Part shown: in pieces, positions 42,655 to 52,662 of the stretch
How positions within the stretch are numbered: the stretch's first letter is position 1
Layout: each line of letters starts with the position of its first letter
NCBI RefSeq assembly: GCF_014850975.1
Contig: NZ_JACXST010000001.1
Location: forward strand, 1,550,001 to 1,614,000
Origin: Methylomonas fluvii
GTDB taxonomy: Bacteria; Pseudomonadota; Gammaproteobacteria; Methylococcales; Methylomonadaceae
Direction of reading: 5' to 3'
Length of the DNA: 64,000 nucleotides
Position numbers and translations under genes: made by a program
Notes under the pieces: model-generated
Told to the model about the DNA's origin: nothing
The model's input: only the letters and a program-made list of their open reading frames with translations
Database searches by the model: none

Positions 42655-43884
42655 ATGCTTGAAGCATCTACACATCTATTCAATATAGTCTGGCCCAGTC
42701 ACTTGTTTTCACGAAAAAACTTCCGCAAGCTCTGGCTAAACCTGCATTTGATCCTAGCGCTGACGGTTGGCTTCGAATTTGTCATTCTGGGGCTGACCGG
42801 CTCCTGTAATGTGTTTTATTACGAACTTAATGAATTGTTTTTGCCTCCCTTGCCTGCCGCCAGCCAACCACAACCGCGTAGCTTGGACAGTATCATGCAA
42901 ACCGTTAAAGCCTCGCATCCCCAGAGAACCGGCGGTTGGAGTATGGTTTTACCGGGTTATCAGAGCGATTATGTCTGGGTGAAATATCCAAAACCTGAAG
43001 AAACCAAAGATGAGCTGTATGGGCCATTGGAAATCCTGGTCGATCCGTATAGCGGAACAATCGTTGCGGAACATTTTTGGGGGCGGACAGTGATTAGCTT
43101 GGTTTACGAAGTGCATGCCGCTTTAGTGACCGGAAAAATAAGTGCCGAGATTGGAAAAATAGGCTTTAAGGTAGTGTGTTTTTTCGGTGTTTTCCTGTTT
43201 GTCTCCTGTCTGTCGGGGCTTTATCTGTGGTGGCCACGCGGCGGAAAATTCAAACAAGCTTTGACGGTCAAACTGCATTCCAGCCCGCAACGGTTTTATT
43301 TTGACCTGCACAAAACCATTGGCTTTTACAGTTCACTGTTGTTATTGGTGATTGCTTTTACCGGCTTTGCGTTTGGCTACAAGGACGCCATCAAGCCGTT
43401 GGTCAACTATTTTTCTGCTGTTAAAGCAGATCATTTAAAAAACCCCGGGCTTAAATCGACGGCACTGGATTTAAGCCCGGCTATTTCAATCGCACAAGCG
43501 ATAGTTATCGCCGATCAGGTTTTCCCTCATGCGGAACTGCGCGGATTAGATACACCGGACGGCAAAGAAGGTGTTTACATGGTTGCCAAACGGCAAGCGG
43601 ACGAAGCGTACCGCCAAAGTCCGCGCAGCAAAGTTTGGATAGACCAATACAGCGGCAAGGTGCTAGCTGTCCAGGACCCAAGGCGGTTTACGGCAGGCGA
43701 GACATTTTTAAACCTACTATGGTCTTTGCACGATGGCGAATTCCTAGGTTTTCCTGGTCGTGTTCTATGGTTTACGGTTGGCTTTGCACCGTTGGCTTTA
43801 TACATCACAGGCATTTTACGCTGGCTGCAAAAGCGCCGCGCTGCAGCAATGAAGCTAGCCAAACAAGCATCGACCTGTAACTAG
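42655..43884 (+). CDS. PepSY-associated transmembrane protein
   Basis: A 409-residue PepSY_TM protein, similar in plan to the one at 20452. The first membrane helix is LHLILALTVGFEFVILGLTG. A second (VVCFFGVFLFVSCLSGLYLWWP) is followed by FDLHKTIGFYSSLLLLVIAF, and a last helix lies before the basic tail RWLQKRRA. It probably acts on the siderophore or iron delivered by the receptor just upstream, for example by reducing it. That function is an inference from family and location. Confidence 0.85.
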   Translation: MLEASTHLFNIVWPSHLFSRKNFRKLWLNLHLILALTVGFEFVILGLTGSCNVFYYELNELFLPPLPAASQPQPRSLDSIMQTVKASHPQRTGGWSMVLPGYQSDYVWVKYPKPEETKDELYGPLEILVDPYSGTIVAEHFWGRTVISLVYEVHAALVTGKISAEIGKIGFKVVCFFGVFLFVSCLSGLYLWWPRGGKFKQALTVKLHSSPQRFYFDLHKTIGFYSSLLLLVIAFTGFAFGYKDAIKPLVNYFSAVKADHLKNPGLKSTALDLSPAISIAQAIVIADQVFPHAELRGLDTPDGKEGVYMVAKRQADEAYRQSPRSKVWIDQYSGKVLAVQDPRRFTAGETFLNLLWSLHDGEFLGFPGRVLWFTVGFAPLALYITGILRWLQKRRAAAMKLAKQASTCN

Positions 43885-44023
43885 TGATGAGTATCCCTGT
43901 GACTACCTTTACCCAAAGGACATAGCAAACTCCACAATCGCTGTCTCAGTCTGACCGCCTGCACATCTTTCTGGCCGGAGCCAATCCATCATAATCACTA
44001 AGAACAATGAAGGAGGCGCTTGT

Positions 44024-44335
44024 ATGCGCAAAAACAATAAAAAAGCGCAACTTGAACCACCATTCGTCGTGCCTGCTGAAAAGGCCTCCGAAGTGTTTCC
44101 GGCCGTGCGTTACTTTCAGGTTCACTTTGAATATCTGCACGAGCAGATTCAGTTAATTCTGAGCAATCAGGAGTCGCTCCAGCAGCAACTGAAACAGCTA
44201 GACAGTCGCTTGCCACGAACCGCCAACGGCCTGCGCCTGAATGCACAAGGCAAAAGCCCGCTTGAGCGCCTGACTGCGGAACATGCAGTGCAGGACAATG
44301 AAGCGCCGGGGCTTAATCTGACCGGTGGGCGGTGA
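44024..44335 (+). CDS. Small coiled-coil protein, unknown function
   Basis: A 103-residue protein with a basic N-terminus, a helical centre (YLHEQIQLILSNQESLQQQLKQLD, likely coiled coil) and a polar tail. No signal peptide or known domain. GGAGG stands about 11 bases upstream. Its stop overlaps the ATG of the tonB pseudogene (ATGA), so it belonged to the same transcription unit. It seems intact while the three genes after it are broken. Confidence 0.55.
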   Translation: MRKNNKKAQLEPPFVVPAEKASEVFPAVRYFQVHFEYLHEQIQLILSNQESLQQQLKQLDSRLPRTANGLRLNAQGKSPLERLTAEHAVQDNEAPGLNLTGGR

Positions 44336-45139
44336 ACTTGGGTATGTGGTATTCGATCACTCAAACAACGAGTCTGTTTGCGATCCCGCGTTCGTTTATG
44401 CAAACGGCGCAAGGCTTGCCGGATCCGAATCATTTTTTGGTGTTGACACCGATGCCCGGTAACCGCTATCGGCGTTCAGTAGCCGTGACGTCTGCAGTAT
44501 TGGTCGCCGCCTTGCTGCACGGCGGCTTGTTGTTCTGGTATGTCAGCCGTCCCGGCACCGCTGGCGTTTTCAGCCGCAGCACCGTTGCCGATGATCGCCA
44601 TGGAGTTGTCGGCACCGCCGTCGCCAGTGGTCAATCAACCGATTGCACCACCTCAGCCACCGAAACCCGTCGTGCCGCCCAAGCCGGATAAGCCCAAGGC
44701 TAAACCGAAACCGAAGCCGAAACCCTCGGAACGGCTGGTCAAGCAGGTTGAAGAGCGTAAAACCGTCGAACCGGAACCGGTCGCACCGGCGATGCCTGCT
44801 GCGGCTGCGCCGCAGGCGTTAAATCACAACGCTTTGGCCGCACCGCGCAATGACACCTATGTGCCGGCGGACAGCAATGCCGCGTATTTGAACAACCCCA
44901 AACCGGAATATCCCATGATTGCCCGACAGCGCCATTGGCAAGGGACGGTGTTGCTGCGGGTGTATGTCGGGGCCGATGGCAAAGCCTTGTAAGTCAACCT
45001 GCAACGTTCCAGCAATCACGACACGCTGGATGAATCCGCGCTGGAGGCAGTGAAGCAATGGCGCTTCGTGCCGGCTAAGCGTGGCGATACGCCTGAGCCC
45101 TGCTGGGTGACGGTGCCGATTGTGTTTGAACTGGATTGA
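44332..45139 (+). pseudogene. tonB: tonB energy-transducer pseudogene (frameshift and stop)
   Basis: The parts of a TonB can be read but not in one frame. Frame A holds the membrane anchor (RRSVAVTSAVLVAALLHGG) and ends in nonsense. Frame B, from about 44540, continues with APLPMIAMELSAPPSPVV, the Pro/Lys linker (KPKAKPKPKPKPSERL) and the C-terminal start YPMIARQRHWQGTVLLRVYV. A TAA at 44990-44992 then interrupts it. The same frame goes on with NLQRSSNHDTLDESALEAV and WVTVPIVFELD to a TGA at 45137. So it carries at least one frameshift (44540-44573) and one nonsense change. Confidence 0.88.
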
Positions 45140-45286
45140 TGAACCTCCCCCAAGAGGTGTTATAGGCCAGCCCACCTACCGGGCAGGGTTCGACAAGGAG
45201 GTTGAGCCTGGATTACGGATGATCCGGGCGGACGACAGGGATGCACGAACGATGATTTTGATTGAAAAACAATAAACGAGAACGCT

Positions 45287-45996
45287 ATGGGACATATCTT
45301 TCACTTTTCCGAAACCGCCATCGTCGATGGCACCTTATGCCTGTTGGGCTGCTTTTCTCTGGTCACCTGGAGCGTGATTCTGCTCAAGGCCGGTGAGCTG
45401 TTGTGGCATCGTTACCGCTTGCGCACCCTAATGCCGCACATCAATCTCAATGAATTGCTGCACGCAGGTTTCACGAGCCACAGTCTGGAAGATAAGCTAT
45501 TGAATACCCCGACTGGACGTTTGTGGCAAATTGGCCAGCAAACCTACGATGCGGCGCGGCCGCAAACCCAAAAGACGCTGCATCACTCGGCCGCTTGGCA
45601 TGAACTGATCGAACGCAGTTTGCGCCAGCAATTGTAAAAGGAACGGGCGGTGTTTGATTCGGGGCTCGGCTGGCTAGCCAGTATTGGCACCACTGCGCCG
45701 TTTGTCGGCTTGTTCGGTACGGTGTGGGCATCATGCATGCCTTGAAAGACACCAGCGCCCAAGGCAATGCCAGTCTGGAAGTGGTGGTCGGACCGATTGG
45801 TGAAGCGCTAATCGCCACGGCGGTCGGTCTGGCCGTGGCGATTCCTTCAGTGATTGCATACAACTTTTTCCTGAGGCAAAACCGCAAACTGCTGGCTCAA
45901 CTGGAACACTTCGCCACCGATTTCCTGCGTGCCTGCATTCAAAACGATCTCAACCAAACCACATCGGGAGTCGACCATGTCCATGCATCTGTCTAA
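45287..45996 (+). pseudogene. exbB: exbB pseudogene (stop and one-base deletion)
   Basis: The first 116 codons encode the ExbB start (FHFSETAIVDGTLCLLGCFS, WHELIERSLRQQL) and end at TAA 45635-45637. The same frame continues as KERAVFDSGLGWLASIGTTAPFVGLFGTVW, the most conserved part of ExbB. It then shifts at about 45725: adding one G to the G-run there restores GIMHALKDTSAQGNASLEVV and the rest, to TAA at 45994. ExbB is the proton-channel partner of TonB; this copy cannot give a full protein. Confidence 0.88.
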
Positions 45997-46389
45997 TGAA
46001 GACGAGGGCGGCGAACTGAGCGAAATCAACGTCACACCGTTGGTGGATGTGATGCTGGTACTGCTGATCGTGTTCATCGTCACCGCGCCACTATTGACCC
46101 AAGTGGTCAAGGTCAAACTGCCGAAAACCGAACAGACCGAGCCAACACCGGACAAACACGTTGCCATCCTCGCCGTCACTGCCAGCGGTGAGGCCATGCT
46201 GGACGACAAAGCCGTGCCCTTAACCAGCCTGGAAGCCGAACTCAAAGCCCTGCAGGAGCGCGATCCCGAGATCAGCGTGCAACTGCAGGCTCTGACAAAG
46301 CCGCCATCTTCGAATCGGTTGTCAAAGTGATGGCCAGCGCCCAGCGCTCGGGGATTGTCAAATTGTCGTTTGTGACGGTGGAGCAGTAA
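45977..46389 (+). pseudogene. exbD: exbD pseudogene (late frameshift)
   Basis: The start is a normal ExbD (GELSEINVTPLVDVMLVLLI with the key membrane Asp, then VVKVKLPKTE). At about 46289 the frame is lost: after ISVQLQA the open frame reads unrelated LTKPPSSNRLSK and stops at 46330. One added base restores SDKAAIFESVVKVMASAQRS and onward to TAA 46387-46389, the proper family ending. The truncated form would lack about 30 C-terminal residues. Confidence 0.85.
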
Positions 46390-46620
46390 AGGAAACACGA
46401 ATGGCAGCTTTAGAGCAAAGCCAAAAATTATTCGGTTCATGGGAACGACTGCTTGTGGCCGTTTGGTTGAGGTCGCCAACGGTCGCTTTTTAGCCCTCCA
46501 GTTCCCAGAATCTGGATTCGGCTAACTGGCCGGTTTGGAGAAACGCGACTGATCGCAAGAGGTAGATTTCGACAATCCGTTACCGGAATGGGCGGCAGAC
46601 TTTTCACGGCCAGACCATCT
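46390..46620. other. Gap after exbD, no supported gene
   Basis: A 30-codon frame starts at 46401 (MAALEQSQKLFGSWERLLVA) after GGAAA, then stops. It could be the head of another decayed gene of the same transcription unit. A later in-frame stretch (about 46562-46640) looks protein-like but is broken upstream by a stop. Nothing here can be identified. Confidence 0.35.
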
Positions 46621-47550
46621 CTATTCCGGCAGACAAAGCTGCCATGTAGGCTTCAGGCGTGTAAACATTTCCATTCCCTTGAGCTCGTGTTGCAAGATTT
46701 GCCAGCGGACCAGATCAAACGAATCCCGATACAAACACGCAACCCAATCAGCCAGTTGCACGGCGGCATAGGTCTCGGTATCGTTGGTGTTGCAGACAGA
46801 AAGACCGGCGCTGTGTTGGTAGCCCGCGATAACGGTAGTCTCATCATAACCCCACCGATGGAGTGCAAGCGCAGCCAATCCGGTATGAAACGTCGCATCT
46901 TCGGGCAAACTCGCTTCGGCAACCGAGGCCACAGGGTTAAGTGCGGCCGGCAGCTCGGAAAAATGCATGTCGGCAAACAAGGTTTGCACGTGCGCGGCAA
47001 GCTCGGGGGTATTTGCCGCATGCCAGAAATTGAAGACCACGCTTTGCCGTGGCTGAATAGCCTCCGTGACGCCATGGTATGAATCGGCATGCAGCAAAAA
47101 GCCAAAGGCTTTGTTGTACTTCGGATTGACACGAAAAACCGCGTTACTCTCCGGCGAGGCGAATAATTCCAGCACCCCGCCATGCTCGGGTTGCCATTGC
47201 TTATTCAGTTGCACAACCAGCCGGGCAATCTCATAACCCACCAGCGGCCGGTCACTGTGTATGCCAATCACTTGTCCAGGCTGCATGCGTTGCGCCGTGA
47301 CTAGCAGACGATTCGTCAGCGGCAATCCGGTAATTTCGCGCATTCTAGCCAGCACTTCGGTTTGAAATGCCACTGGAATATGCTCAGTAACGTCTCTAAG
47401 CGAACACTGGTAAAATGCCCCATCCCGATGCTGCCACTCAGCATCCAGCAAAAATAAACGCTCAAGCGCCGCGCACTGCTCCTGGGAAAAGGCCGAATTG
47501 TCGTAAAAAAACGGGAACGGGCTATCGTGCTGAATGGGCTGCGCAAGCAA
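46621..47550 (-). CDS. 2OG-Fe(II) oxygenase with extra C-terminal helical domain
   Basis: A 309-residue protein. The iron ligands of the dioxygenase core are visible: H98-x-D100 (IGIHSDRPLVG) and H159 (YHGVTEA), with R168 as the likely 2-oxoglutarate contact. Residues about 205-309 form a separate helical domain (LAALALHRWGYDETTVIAGYQHSAG, VQLADWVACLYRDSFDLVRW) that resembles HD-like folds, but I cannot name it. The substrate is unknown. Family members hydroxylate peptides or metabolites. It is convergent with the broken exbD. Confidence 0.8.
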   Translation of the reverse strand: MLAQPIQHDSPFPFFYDNSAFSQEQCAALERLFLLDAEWQHRDGAFYQCSLRDVTEHIPVAFQTEVLARMREITGLPLTNRLLVTAQRMQPGQVIGIHSDRPLVGYEIARLVVQLNKQWQPEHGGVLELFASPESNAVFRVNPKYNKAFGFLLHADSYHGVTEAIQPRQSVVFNFWHAANTPELAAHVQTLFADMHFSELPAALNPVASVAEASLPEDATFHTGLAALALHRWGYDETTVIAGYQHSAGLSVCNTNDTETYAAVQLADWVACLYRDSFDLVRWQILQHELKGMEMFTRLKPTWQLCLPE

Positions 47551-47678
47551 CGGCTAATTTCCTATTTGAAAGACATGAGAACAGTGTTTTGCTGGAAGCA
47601 ATCGAGGTGACGCACAGCATGTTTGTGTTGCCAAAATGACAAGCAGAGGCATTACACTGATGCGGTTTGGGAGTCAGT

Positions 47679-48989
47679 TTACTGCTTTGGATACACCTGC
47701 ACCCACTCGATGCGCGGGCCGTTCATTTCCTTGACGACGATTTCAAAATCGTTGAAGGCGATACGTTCGCCGGCGTCCGGGATGTCGCGCAATTGCGCCA
47801 GGATCATGCCACCCACCGAATCCACATCATCCAGATCCAGTTCTTCGTTTTCCACGTCGATGCCCAGAATCCGTTCCAGCGAGAAAATCGGCAAGCTGCC
47901 TTTACCCAGCAAGCTACCGTCGTCCTGGCGGGTCCAGTCGCTTTCGGTTTTCCGAAATTCGTCGCGGATTTCGCCGACCATGGCCGACAGCAAATTGTCC
48001 AGGGTGATAAAGCCGTGCGGCTTGTGGCCTTTCTGGCCGATGACCGCAAAGTGCGGTGAGCCTTGGGTAAAGCGGCGGAATAATTCCAGCGCCGGCATAT
48101 GCGCGGAGATATGTTGAATCGGCCGTAAATAGGGTTCCAAATCGTCGATTTGCTGGCCGTGTTGTTGCGCCAAAAATAAGTCTTTTAAGTGGATAACGCC
48201 CAACACGTCGATGCCGTTGCCATCGAAATACGGGTAGCGGCTGAAGCAGCTTTTATACACCGTATCCAACATTTCTTGCTGAGATTGGCCTTGATATAGC
48301 GCGGTGATTTCGTGGATGGGTCGCATTAAATCCGACACTTCCAGCTTGCCGAAATCCAGAGCTTTAGCCAGCACGTTGCATTCGTCGCTGGTCAGATTTT
48401 CACCGGCCCGGCTGGAGCGCAAAATCAGTTTCAATTCGTCGTTGGAATAATGGCTGTCTTGATTGTGGCTGTTGCTCAAGCCGGCTATGCGTAGCACCAG
48501 ATTGGCGCTGCCGTTTAACAACCAAATCGCCGGATACATCAACCAATACATCGCATACAGCGGTCCGGCGCTCCATAAACCTATGCCTTCCGGATTACGG
48601 ATCGCCAGTGATTTGGGCGCTTGTTCGCCCACCACGATATGCAGAAAGGAGATGGTGCAAAATGCAAAGCCAAACGAAATATTGTGAATGATTTCCGGAG
48701 AGGTGATTTCGGCTTTGGCAAACAGTGGAACTAACAGGTCGGCGAAAGCCGGTTCGCCGATCCAGCCCAAGCCCAGGGAAGCCAGGGTAATGCCGAGCTG
48801 GCAAGCGGATAAGTAGGCATCGAGTTGTCTGTGTACTTTGGCTAGTATCCTGCCTCGCCAACCTTCGGTTTGTTCAATGGCTTTAATCCGGGTTTGCCGC
48901 AATTTAACCAAACTGAACTCGACTGCGACAAAGAAGCCGTTGAGACATACCAGCAGCAAGGCGCAGGCGACCAGGACAAGATTACTCAT
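47679..48989 (-). CDS. HlyC/CorC-family CNNM/CBS membrane protein
   Basis: A 436-residue protein with a CNNM membrane domain (about residues 1-190: LVALALLLVCLNGFFVAVEFSLVKLRQTRI-like start; the ATG at 48989). A pair of CBS domains (about 205-330) and a C-terminal CorC/HlyC transporter-associated domain follow. Relatives take part in magnesium or cobalt efflux and membrane homeostasis. Called hemolysin in many databases, but the ion-transport role is better supported. Confidence 0.88.
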   Translation of the reverse strand: MSNLVLVACALLLVCLNGFFVAVEFSLVKLRQTRIKAIEQTEGWRGRILAKVHRQLDAYLSACQLGITLASLGLGWIGEPAFADLLVPLFAKAEITSPEIIHNISFGFAFCTISFLHIVVGEQAPKSLAIRNPEGIGLWSAGPLYAMYWLMYPAIWLLNGSANLVLRIAGLSNSHNQDSHYSNDELKLILRSSRAGENLTSDECNVLAKALDFGKLEVSDLMRPIHEITALYQGQSQQEMLDTVYKSCFSRYPYFDGNGIDVLGVIHLKDLFLAQQHGQQIDDLEPYLRPIQHISAHMPALELFRRFTQGSPHFAVIGQKGHKPHGFITLDNLLSAMVGEIRDEFRKTESDWTRQDDGSLLGKGSLPIFSLERILGIDVENEELDLDDVDSVGGMILAQLRDIPDAGERIAFNDFEIVVKEMNGPRIEWVQVYPKQ

Positions 48990-49078
48990 AGATGAAGCAT
49001 TGATTACAGCGGAAACAGCATTATACCGGTAATCCGCGTCTTTGCTTGTTACGTGATGTTGCTAAACTCAGACCGTGC

Positions 49079-49876
49079 TTATTCGGGCGGGCCGGGCAGG
49101 CGTTCAACATTGGCGGCCATATGCGTTGGATATAGCGCCGGGCCGAATTGGGTAAAGATTGCCACATCTGCCGCATCGTGGCCGTAAGCGACGATGACCC
49201 GCCCGCCGCAAGGCTCGGCTTGGGTGGGATCGAAGGTGTACCAGCGTCCGTCCACATAAGCCTCGAACCAGGCGTGAAAATCCATGGGCTGTAAACCATA
49301 TAAATAACCGACCACCATCCGTGCCGGAATGCATAAAGCCCGGCACAAGGCGATGCCCAAATGCGCCAGTTCGCGGCACACGCCTTCCCCGGCCAGATTG
49401 GTTTCAACCGCGGAGAGCTGGAAATGCGGCGAATCCGGATTGAAGCGGATATTCTCGCGCAGCCAGCGGTGCAGCATGGCGACTTGGTCATAGCCGGGGA
49501 TGGCGTCAGCGACGATGTCCTGGGCCAGTTCGATAAACCGGTCGGATTCGCAATAGCGGGTTGGCGTCAAATAGGTCAGCACGCTATCCGGCAAGTGTTG
49601 TACTTCCGTGAACGGTGCGCCCGGGCAGACATCGATATGCTCATGGGTATGTATATGGGCGCTGGTGCGCACGGCAAACTCACCGGGTGGGGCAATCAGG
49701 CGCTGACAGAGATTGCCGTAGTAGTCGGTAAATTCGAAGACCGGCACCGTCGGTGTCAAGGTGTACGACTCCCGCGCTACCCATTGATTTGCGCCGCTAC
49801 GCGGCCGCAGCATCAAAATAAAAGGGGTGTCGATGCTGACATCGAAGGTTATTTCGCAACTCGTGCGCAACCACAT
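49079..49876 (-). CDS. Transglutaminase-like cysteine protease-fold protein
   Basis: A 265-residue protein with an N-terminal bacterial transglutaminase domain of beta strands and the transglutaminase core. The Cys-His-Asp triad is visible as C167 ([12 protein letters not shown]), H201 (FHAWFEAY) and D216 (FDPTQAEP). Members are thought to act as proteases or peptide-bond remodelling enzymes in the cytoplasm. It is followed by a GH17 gene on the same strand. Confidence 0.87.
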   Translation of the reverse strand: MWLRTSCEITFDVSIDTPFILMLRPRSGANQWVARESYTLTPTVPVFEFTDYYGNLCQRLIAPPGEFAVRTSAHIHTHEHIDVCPGAPFTEVQHLPDSVLTYLTPTRYCESDRFIELAQDIVADAIPGYDQVAMLHRWLRENIRFNPDSPHFQLSAVETNLAGEGVCRELAHLGIALCRALCIPARMVVGYLYGLQPMDFHAWFEAYVDGRWYTFDPTQAEPCGGRVIVAYGHDAADVAIFTQFGPALYPTHMAANVERLPGPPE

Positions 49877-49974
49877 ATGAGGGTCCTTGTGTTGATTACC
49901 GAAAAATCAGCCTTGGGGCACGCGCGACAGGCGCGTTGCCGGAACCAGCCGCTTGAGCTACTTGGTATTACGGG

Positions 49975-51675
49975 TTAAATCTTGGCTTTGCCTGAGCGGA
50001 GAGGCCAGAACGGGATCGACAGCACCAGTATACACAGCAACCAAGCGACGAGTTGCTGATTGTAAAGCGTATATCCCAGCGCCACCGGCAAGCCTTCACT
50101 AAAGCTGGGATGCGCTTGGATGAAATCGTAGGCGGCCATGAACTCGTGCGTTTCACCTATCACCACGGCGAATGTGCCGGCGCTTAAAAAATACGCCAGC
50201 AAGCGGTCGCGTGGCGTTTGCGAATCCCCGCCGGACAGGCTATCAAAGCAGAGCATCTGCCGGCAAAAGCGCCGCTGGGCCAGGCATAGGCAGACGATCA
50301 AACCGCAGACGCCAAGGGCCGGAATCGCGAATTGTTCGACTGGAAAGCTTAGATACCGGCCGTTGATCGCCAGACTGTAAGTTTTATACAGCGCCAGAAT
50401 CCCGAAAAATAGATAGACGCTTCTCAAACGATGGGCTAGGGTCGGCGCTGCGGATTGCTCGGCTAAAATCGCATAACTGCGTTGTAGCAGCAAAGCGCCC
50501 AACACGCTGTTGGCGGCGATAATCAAGAGGGTGTAAACCTGTTGCCAGAGGCTGTAGCTGGTAAACCACGCAAAACTCGCCAGCGTGACTAGGCAAACGC
50601 CACACGCTTGGGCCAACGTCAAAAAGACCAGCTGGCGGGGCCACGATAGCTGGGCCAATTTTTTAAAGTAGGCCGCTACCAACAACAGCCATAAACCCGT
50701 CGCCCAGGCAAAATGCGCTAGCCAGTCCGGGTTTTCGTACACCGGGCCGGTCAGCGGAAACACCGGTTCGCGGTCGATAGTCAGCAAGCCCCAGTTGGCG
50801 CCGACCACGCCTTCGTTATGGCTTTTCCAGGGTTGGTTAAACGCTTCGACGATGTTGTAGTCCAAACCGTGCCGGTTGACGACCTCGATCAGACTGCGGA
50901 TGAAGCGGGTTTCATTGACTACGCTGGGCACGGCTTGGCCACGCTGGCGGCCGGCGGCCGGCCAGCCGGATTCCCCGATTAGAATCGGTTTGTTCAGGCC
51001 CATGCTGTGGGCTTTGGCTTCGATTTGTTGGACGATTTTCTCCACATGTCCGGCCGCGTCTTCAATCGCTACCGGCTCGTCTTCCCAATAGGGCAGAATG
51101 TGTACGGTAATAAAGTCCACTTCCTGCATCAGTTGCGGATATTTCAAGTAGATAGACCAGACATCGGCATACGACACCGGCTGTTTCACCGCCTGTTTAA
51201 CCTGGCGGATATAACTTATCAGCGTGTCTACATCCATGTCTTTGCGCAGCAGCACTTCGTTGCCCACCAGCACCCGCTTGATCACGTCCGGATGGGCGTT
51301 CACCGCTTCGATCAGCGCGGCGATTTCCTTTTTGTTACTGGCATGCCCATCGCCGAGCCAGCCGCCTTGAATCATTTCCACCCCGTGTTTACGGGCAAAT
51401 TCGGGTGTCGGCTGCATACCGCCCAGTATCGAGTAGGTGCGGATGGTATGGGTTTTATCGGCAATCAAACCCAGGTCGGCGTCGATATGCTCGGGCAACG
51501 GAAACTTTTCTTCAATTGGGCTAAACCCCTCGCGATAAGGAGCAAACGACAAACTGCGCAATTTACCCGAAGGCACATCGACACCGGCGTCCTGGGGGCG
51601 ATTCAGGCTCCAGGCGATAGCGCCGTGAACGGCAAAGATGAACATGAGGCAGAACAGCAGTTTGGTGGGGCGCAT
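49975..51675 (-). CDS. Membrane-anchored GH17 family glucanase
   Basis: A 566-residue protein. The N-terminal half is a periplasmic glycoside hydrolase 17 domain, with acid/base E140 (LVGNEVLL) and nucleophile E235 (LIGESGWPAAG). The C-terminal half (about 310-560) has eight or so hydrophobic helices, probably membrane spans. GH17 enzymes cleave or transfer beta-1,3-glucan, and such membrane fusions occur in gammaproteobacteria, perhaps acting on osmoregulated periplasmic glucans or an exopolysaccharide. Confidence 0.87.
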   Translation of the reverse strand: MRPTKLLFCLMFIFAVHGAIAWSLNRPQDAGVDVPSGKLRSLSFAPYREGFSPIEEKFPLPEHIDADLGLIADKTHTIRTYSILGGMQPTPEFARKHGVEMIQGGWLGDGHASNKKEIAALIEAVNAHPDVIKRVLVGNEVLLRKDMDVDTLISYIRQVKQAVKQPVSYADVWSIYLKYPQLMQEVDFITVHILPYWEDEPVAIEDAAGHVEKIVQQIEAKAHSMGLNKPILIGESGWPAAGRQRGQAVPSVVNETRFIRSLIEVVNRHGLDYNIVEAFNQPWKSHNEGVVGANWGLLTIDREPVFPLTGPVYENPDWLAHFAWATGLWLLLVAAYFKKLAQLSWPRQLVFLTLAQACGVCLVTLASFAWFTSYSLWQQVYTLLIIAANSVLGALLLQRSYAILAEQSAAPTLAHRLRSVYLFFGILALYKTYSLAINGRYLSFPVEQFAIPALGVCGLIVCLCLAQRRFCRQMLCFDSLSGGDSQTPRDRLLAYFLSAGTFAVVIGETHEFMAAYDFIQAHPSFSEGLPVALGYTLYNQQLVAWLLCILVLSIPFWPLRSGKAKI

Positions 51676-52006
51676 GACAGGGGATGGTTAATCTGAGTGA
51701 ATAAATACGTGGGTTGCGACGATTATACAGGCTTGGCGCGCGCTAAAAATCAAAGTCGCTGAGTCTGGCGGCGATTCTCGATAAAACTATGTTATCTGCC
51801 GGTCATGCCGAGCGTGATTTGCCACATTCCCGGTTGGCCTGCAACTGAAGGTGCTAATCAGGGAGGCACGCCGGGTGGGGCCTGCCGGCCATATTCGCCT
51901 TTGGTTCGATAATTGCAGACGCTCTGACGCGGCTGCACGGTAAGGCTTTGGTGGGGTGCCGGTCGGCTGCTGTTTTTGATTGAAGCTTTGGATATTTCCG
52001 ATACGC
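51676..52006. other. Intergenic region before the second FecI gene
   Basis: About 330 bases between divergent genes. It must hold promoters for both sides. I find no clear -35/-10 pair, Fur box or repeat I can stand behind. Confidence 0.45.
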
Positions 52007-52525
52007 ATGAGTGCACAGCCAATGACCGATATTTCCGCGTTCTGGACCGAGTCCTTGGCTGATGAGTTATTGCGCTTTTTAACCGGGCGCTTGAAATGCC
52101 CGGACATTGCCGCCGAATTAACCCATGACACCTACCTGGGACTGCGGCAAATAGCCGAGAAAACGCCGCCGGATAATACGCGGGCCATGGCGTTTCGGAT
52201 TGCGATCAATCTGACCATCGATCATCAGCGCAAAACCATGGTCAGGGACCGTTACGGTGCCGACGAAGATTTTGATGCGCTGGCTGAAACCATTCCCGGC
52301 AACGCCGCACCACCGGAACAGGTGTTGATCGGCCAACAACGTTTGGCCGCGTTGCAGCATGCGCTGGGCGAGTTGCCGCAAGCCTGTCGCACTGTGTTTT
52401 TACTGCATGGGGTCGATGGCCTGACCTACACCCAAATCGCCGAACGTTTGGGGATTTCCAAGTCCCAGGTCAATAAGCTGCTGGCCCAAGCCATGGCGCA
52501 TTGCGCGCGGCAACTGGCCGATTAA
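52007..52525 (+). CDS. ECF sigma factor, FecI-like
   Basis: A 172-residue ECF factor. Region 2 (LLRFLTGRLKCPDIAAELTHDTYLGL, FRIAINLTIDHQRK) and region 4 (LPQACRTVFLLHGVDGLTYTQIAERLGISKSQVNKLL) are complete. Start not certain: ATG at 52007 or 52022, neither with a strong ribosome-binding site. FecR and an STN receptor follow, so this is a second surface-signalling unit in the window. Confidence 0.9.
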   Translation: MSAQPMTDISAFWTESLADELLRFLTGRLKCPDIAAELTHDTYLGLRQIAEKTPPDNTRAMAFRIAINLTIDHQRKTMVRDRYGADEDFDALAETIPGNAAPPEQVLIGQQRLAALQHALGELPQACRTVFLLHGVDGLTYTQIAERLGISKSQVNKLLAQAMAHCARQLAD

Positions 52526-52662
52526 ACAAAAAGCCCGCATTATTTTTCCGCAACCCACTTCATACCGATGCCGTTGACTCCCGCCGCTTGCCCTTCTTGG
52601 TATGATCGCTTCCGCGCCTCGCACGTCTTTATCAATAACAGCCTTGCATAATGGGAGATTGC

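Noticed and set aside
45140-45286. Small gene between tonB and exbB remnants
   Set aside because: The stretch is broken by stops in all plus-strand frames and shows no coding pattern.
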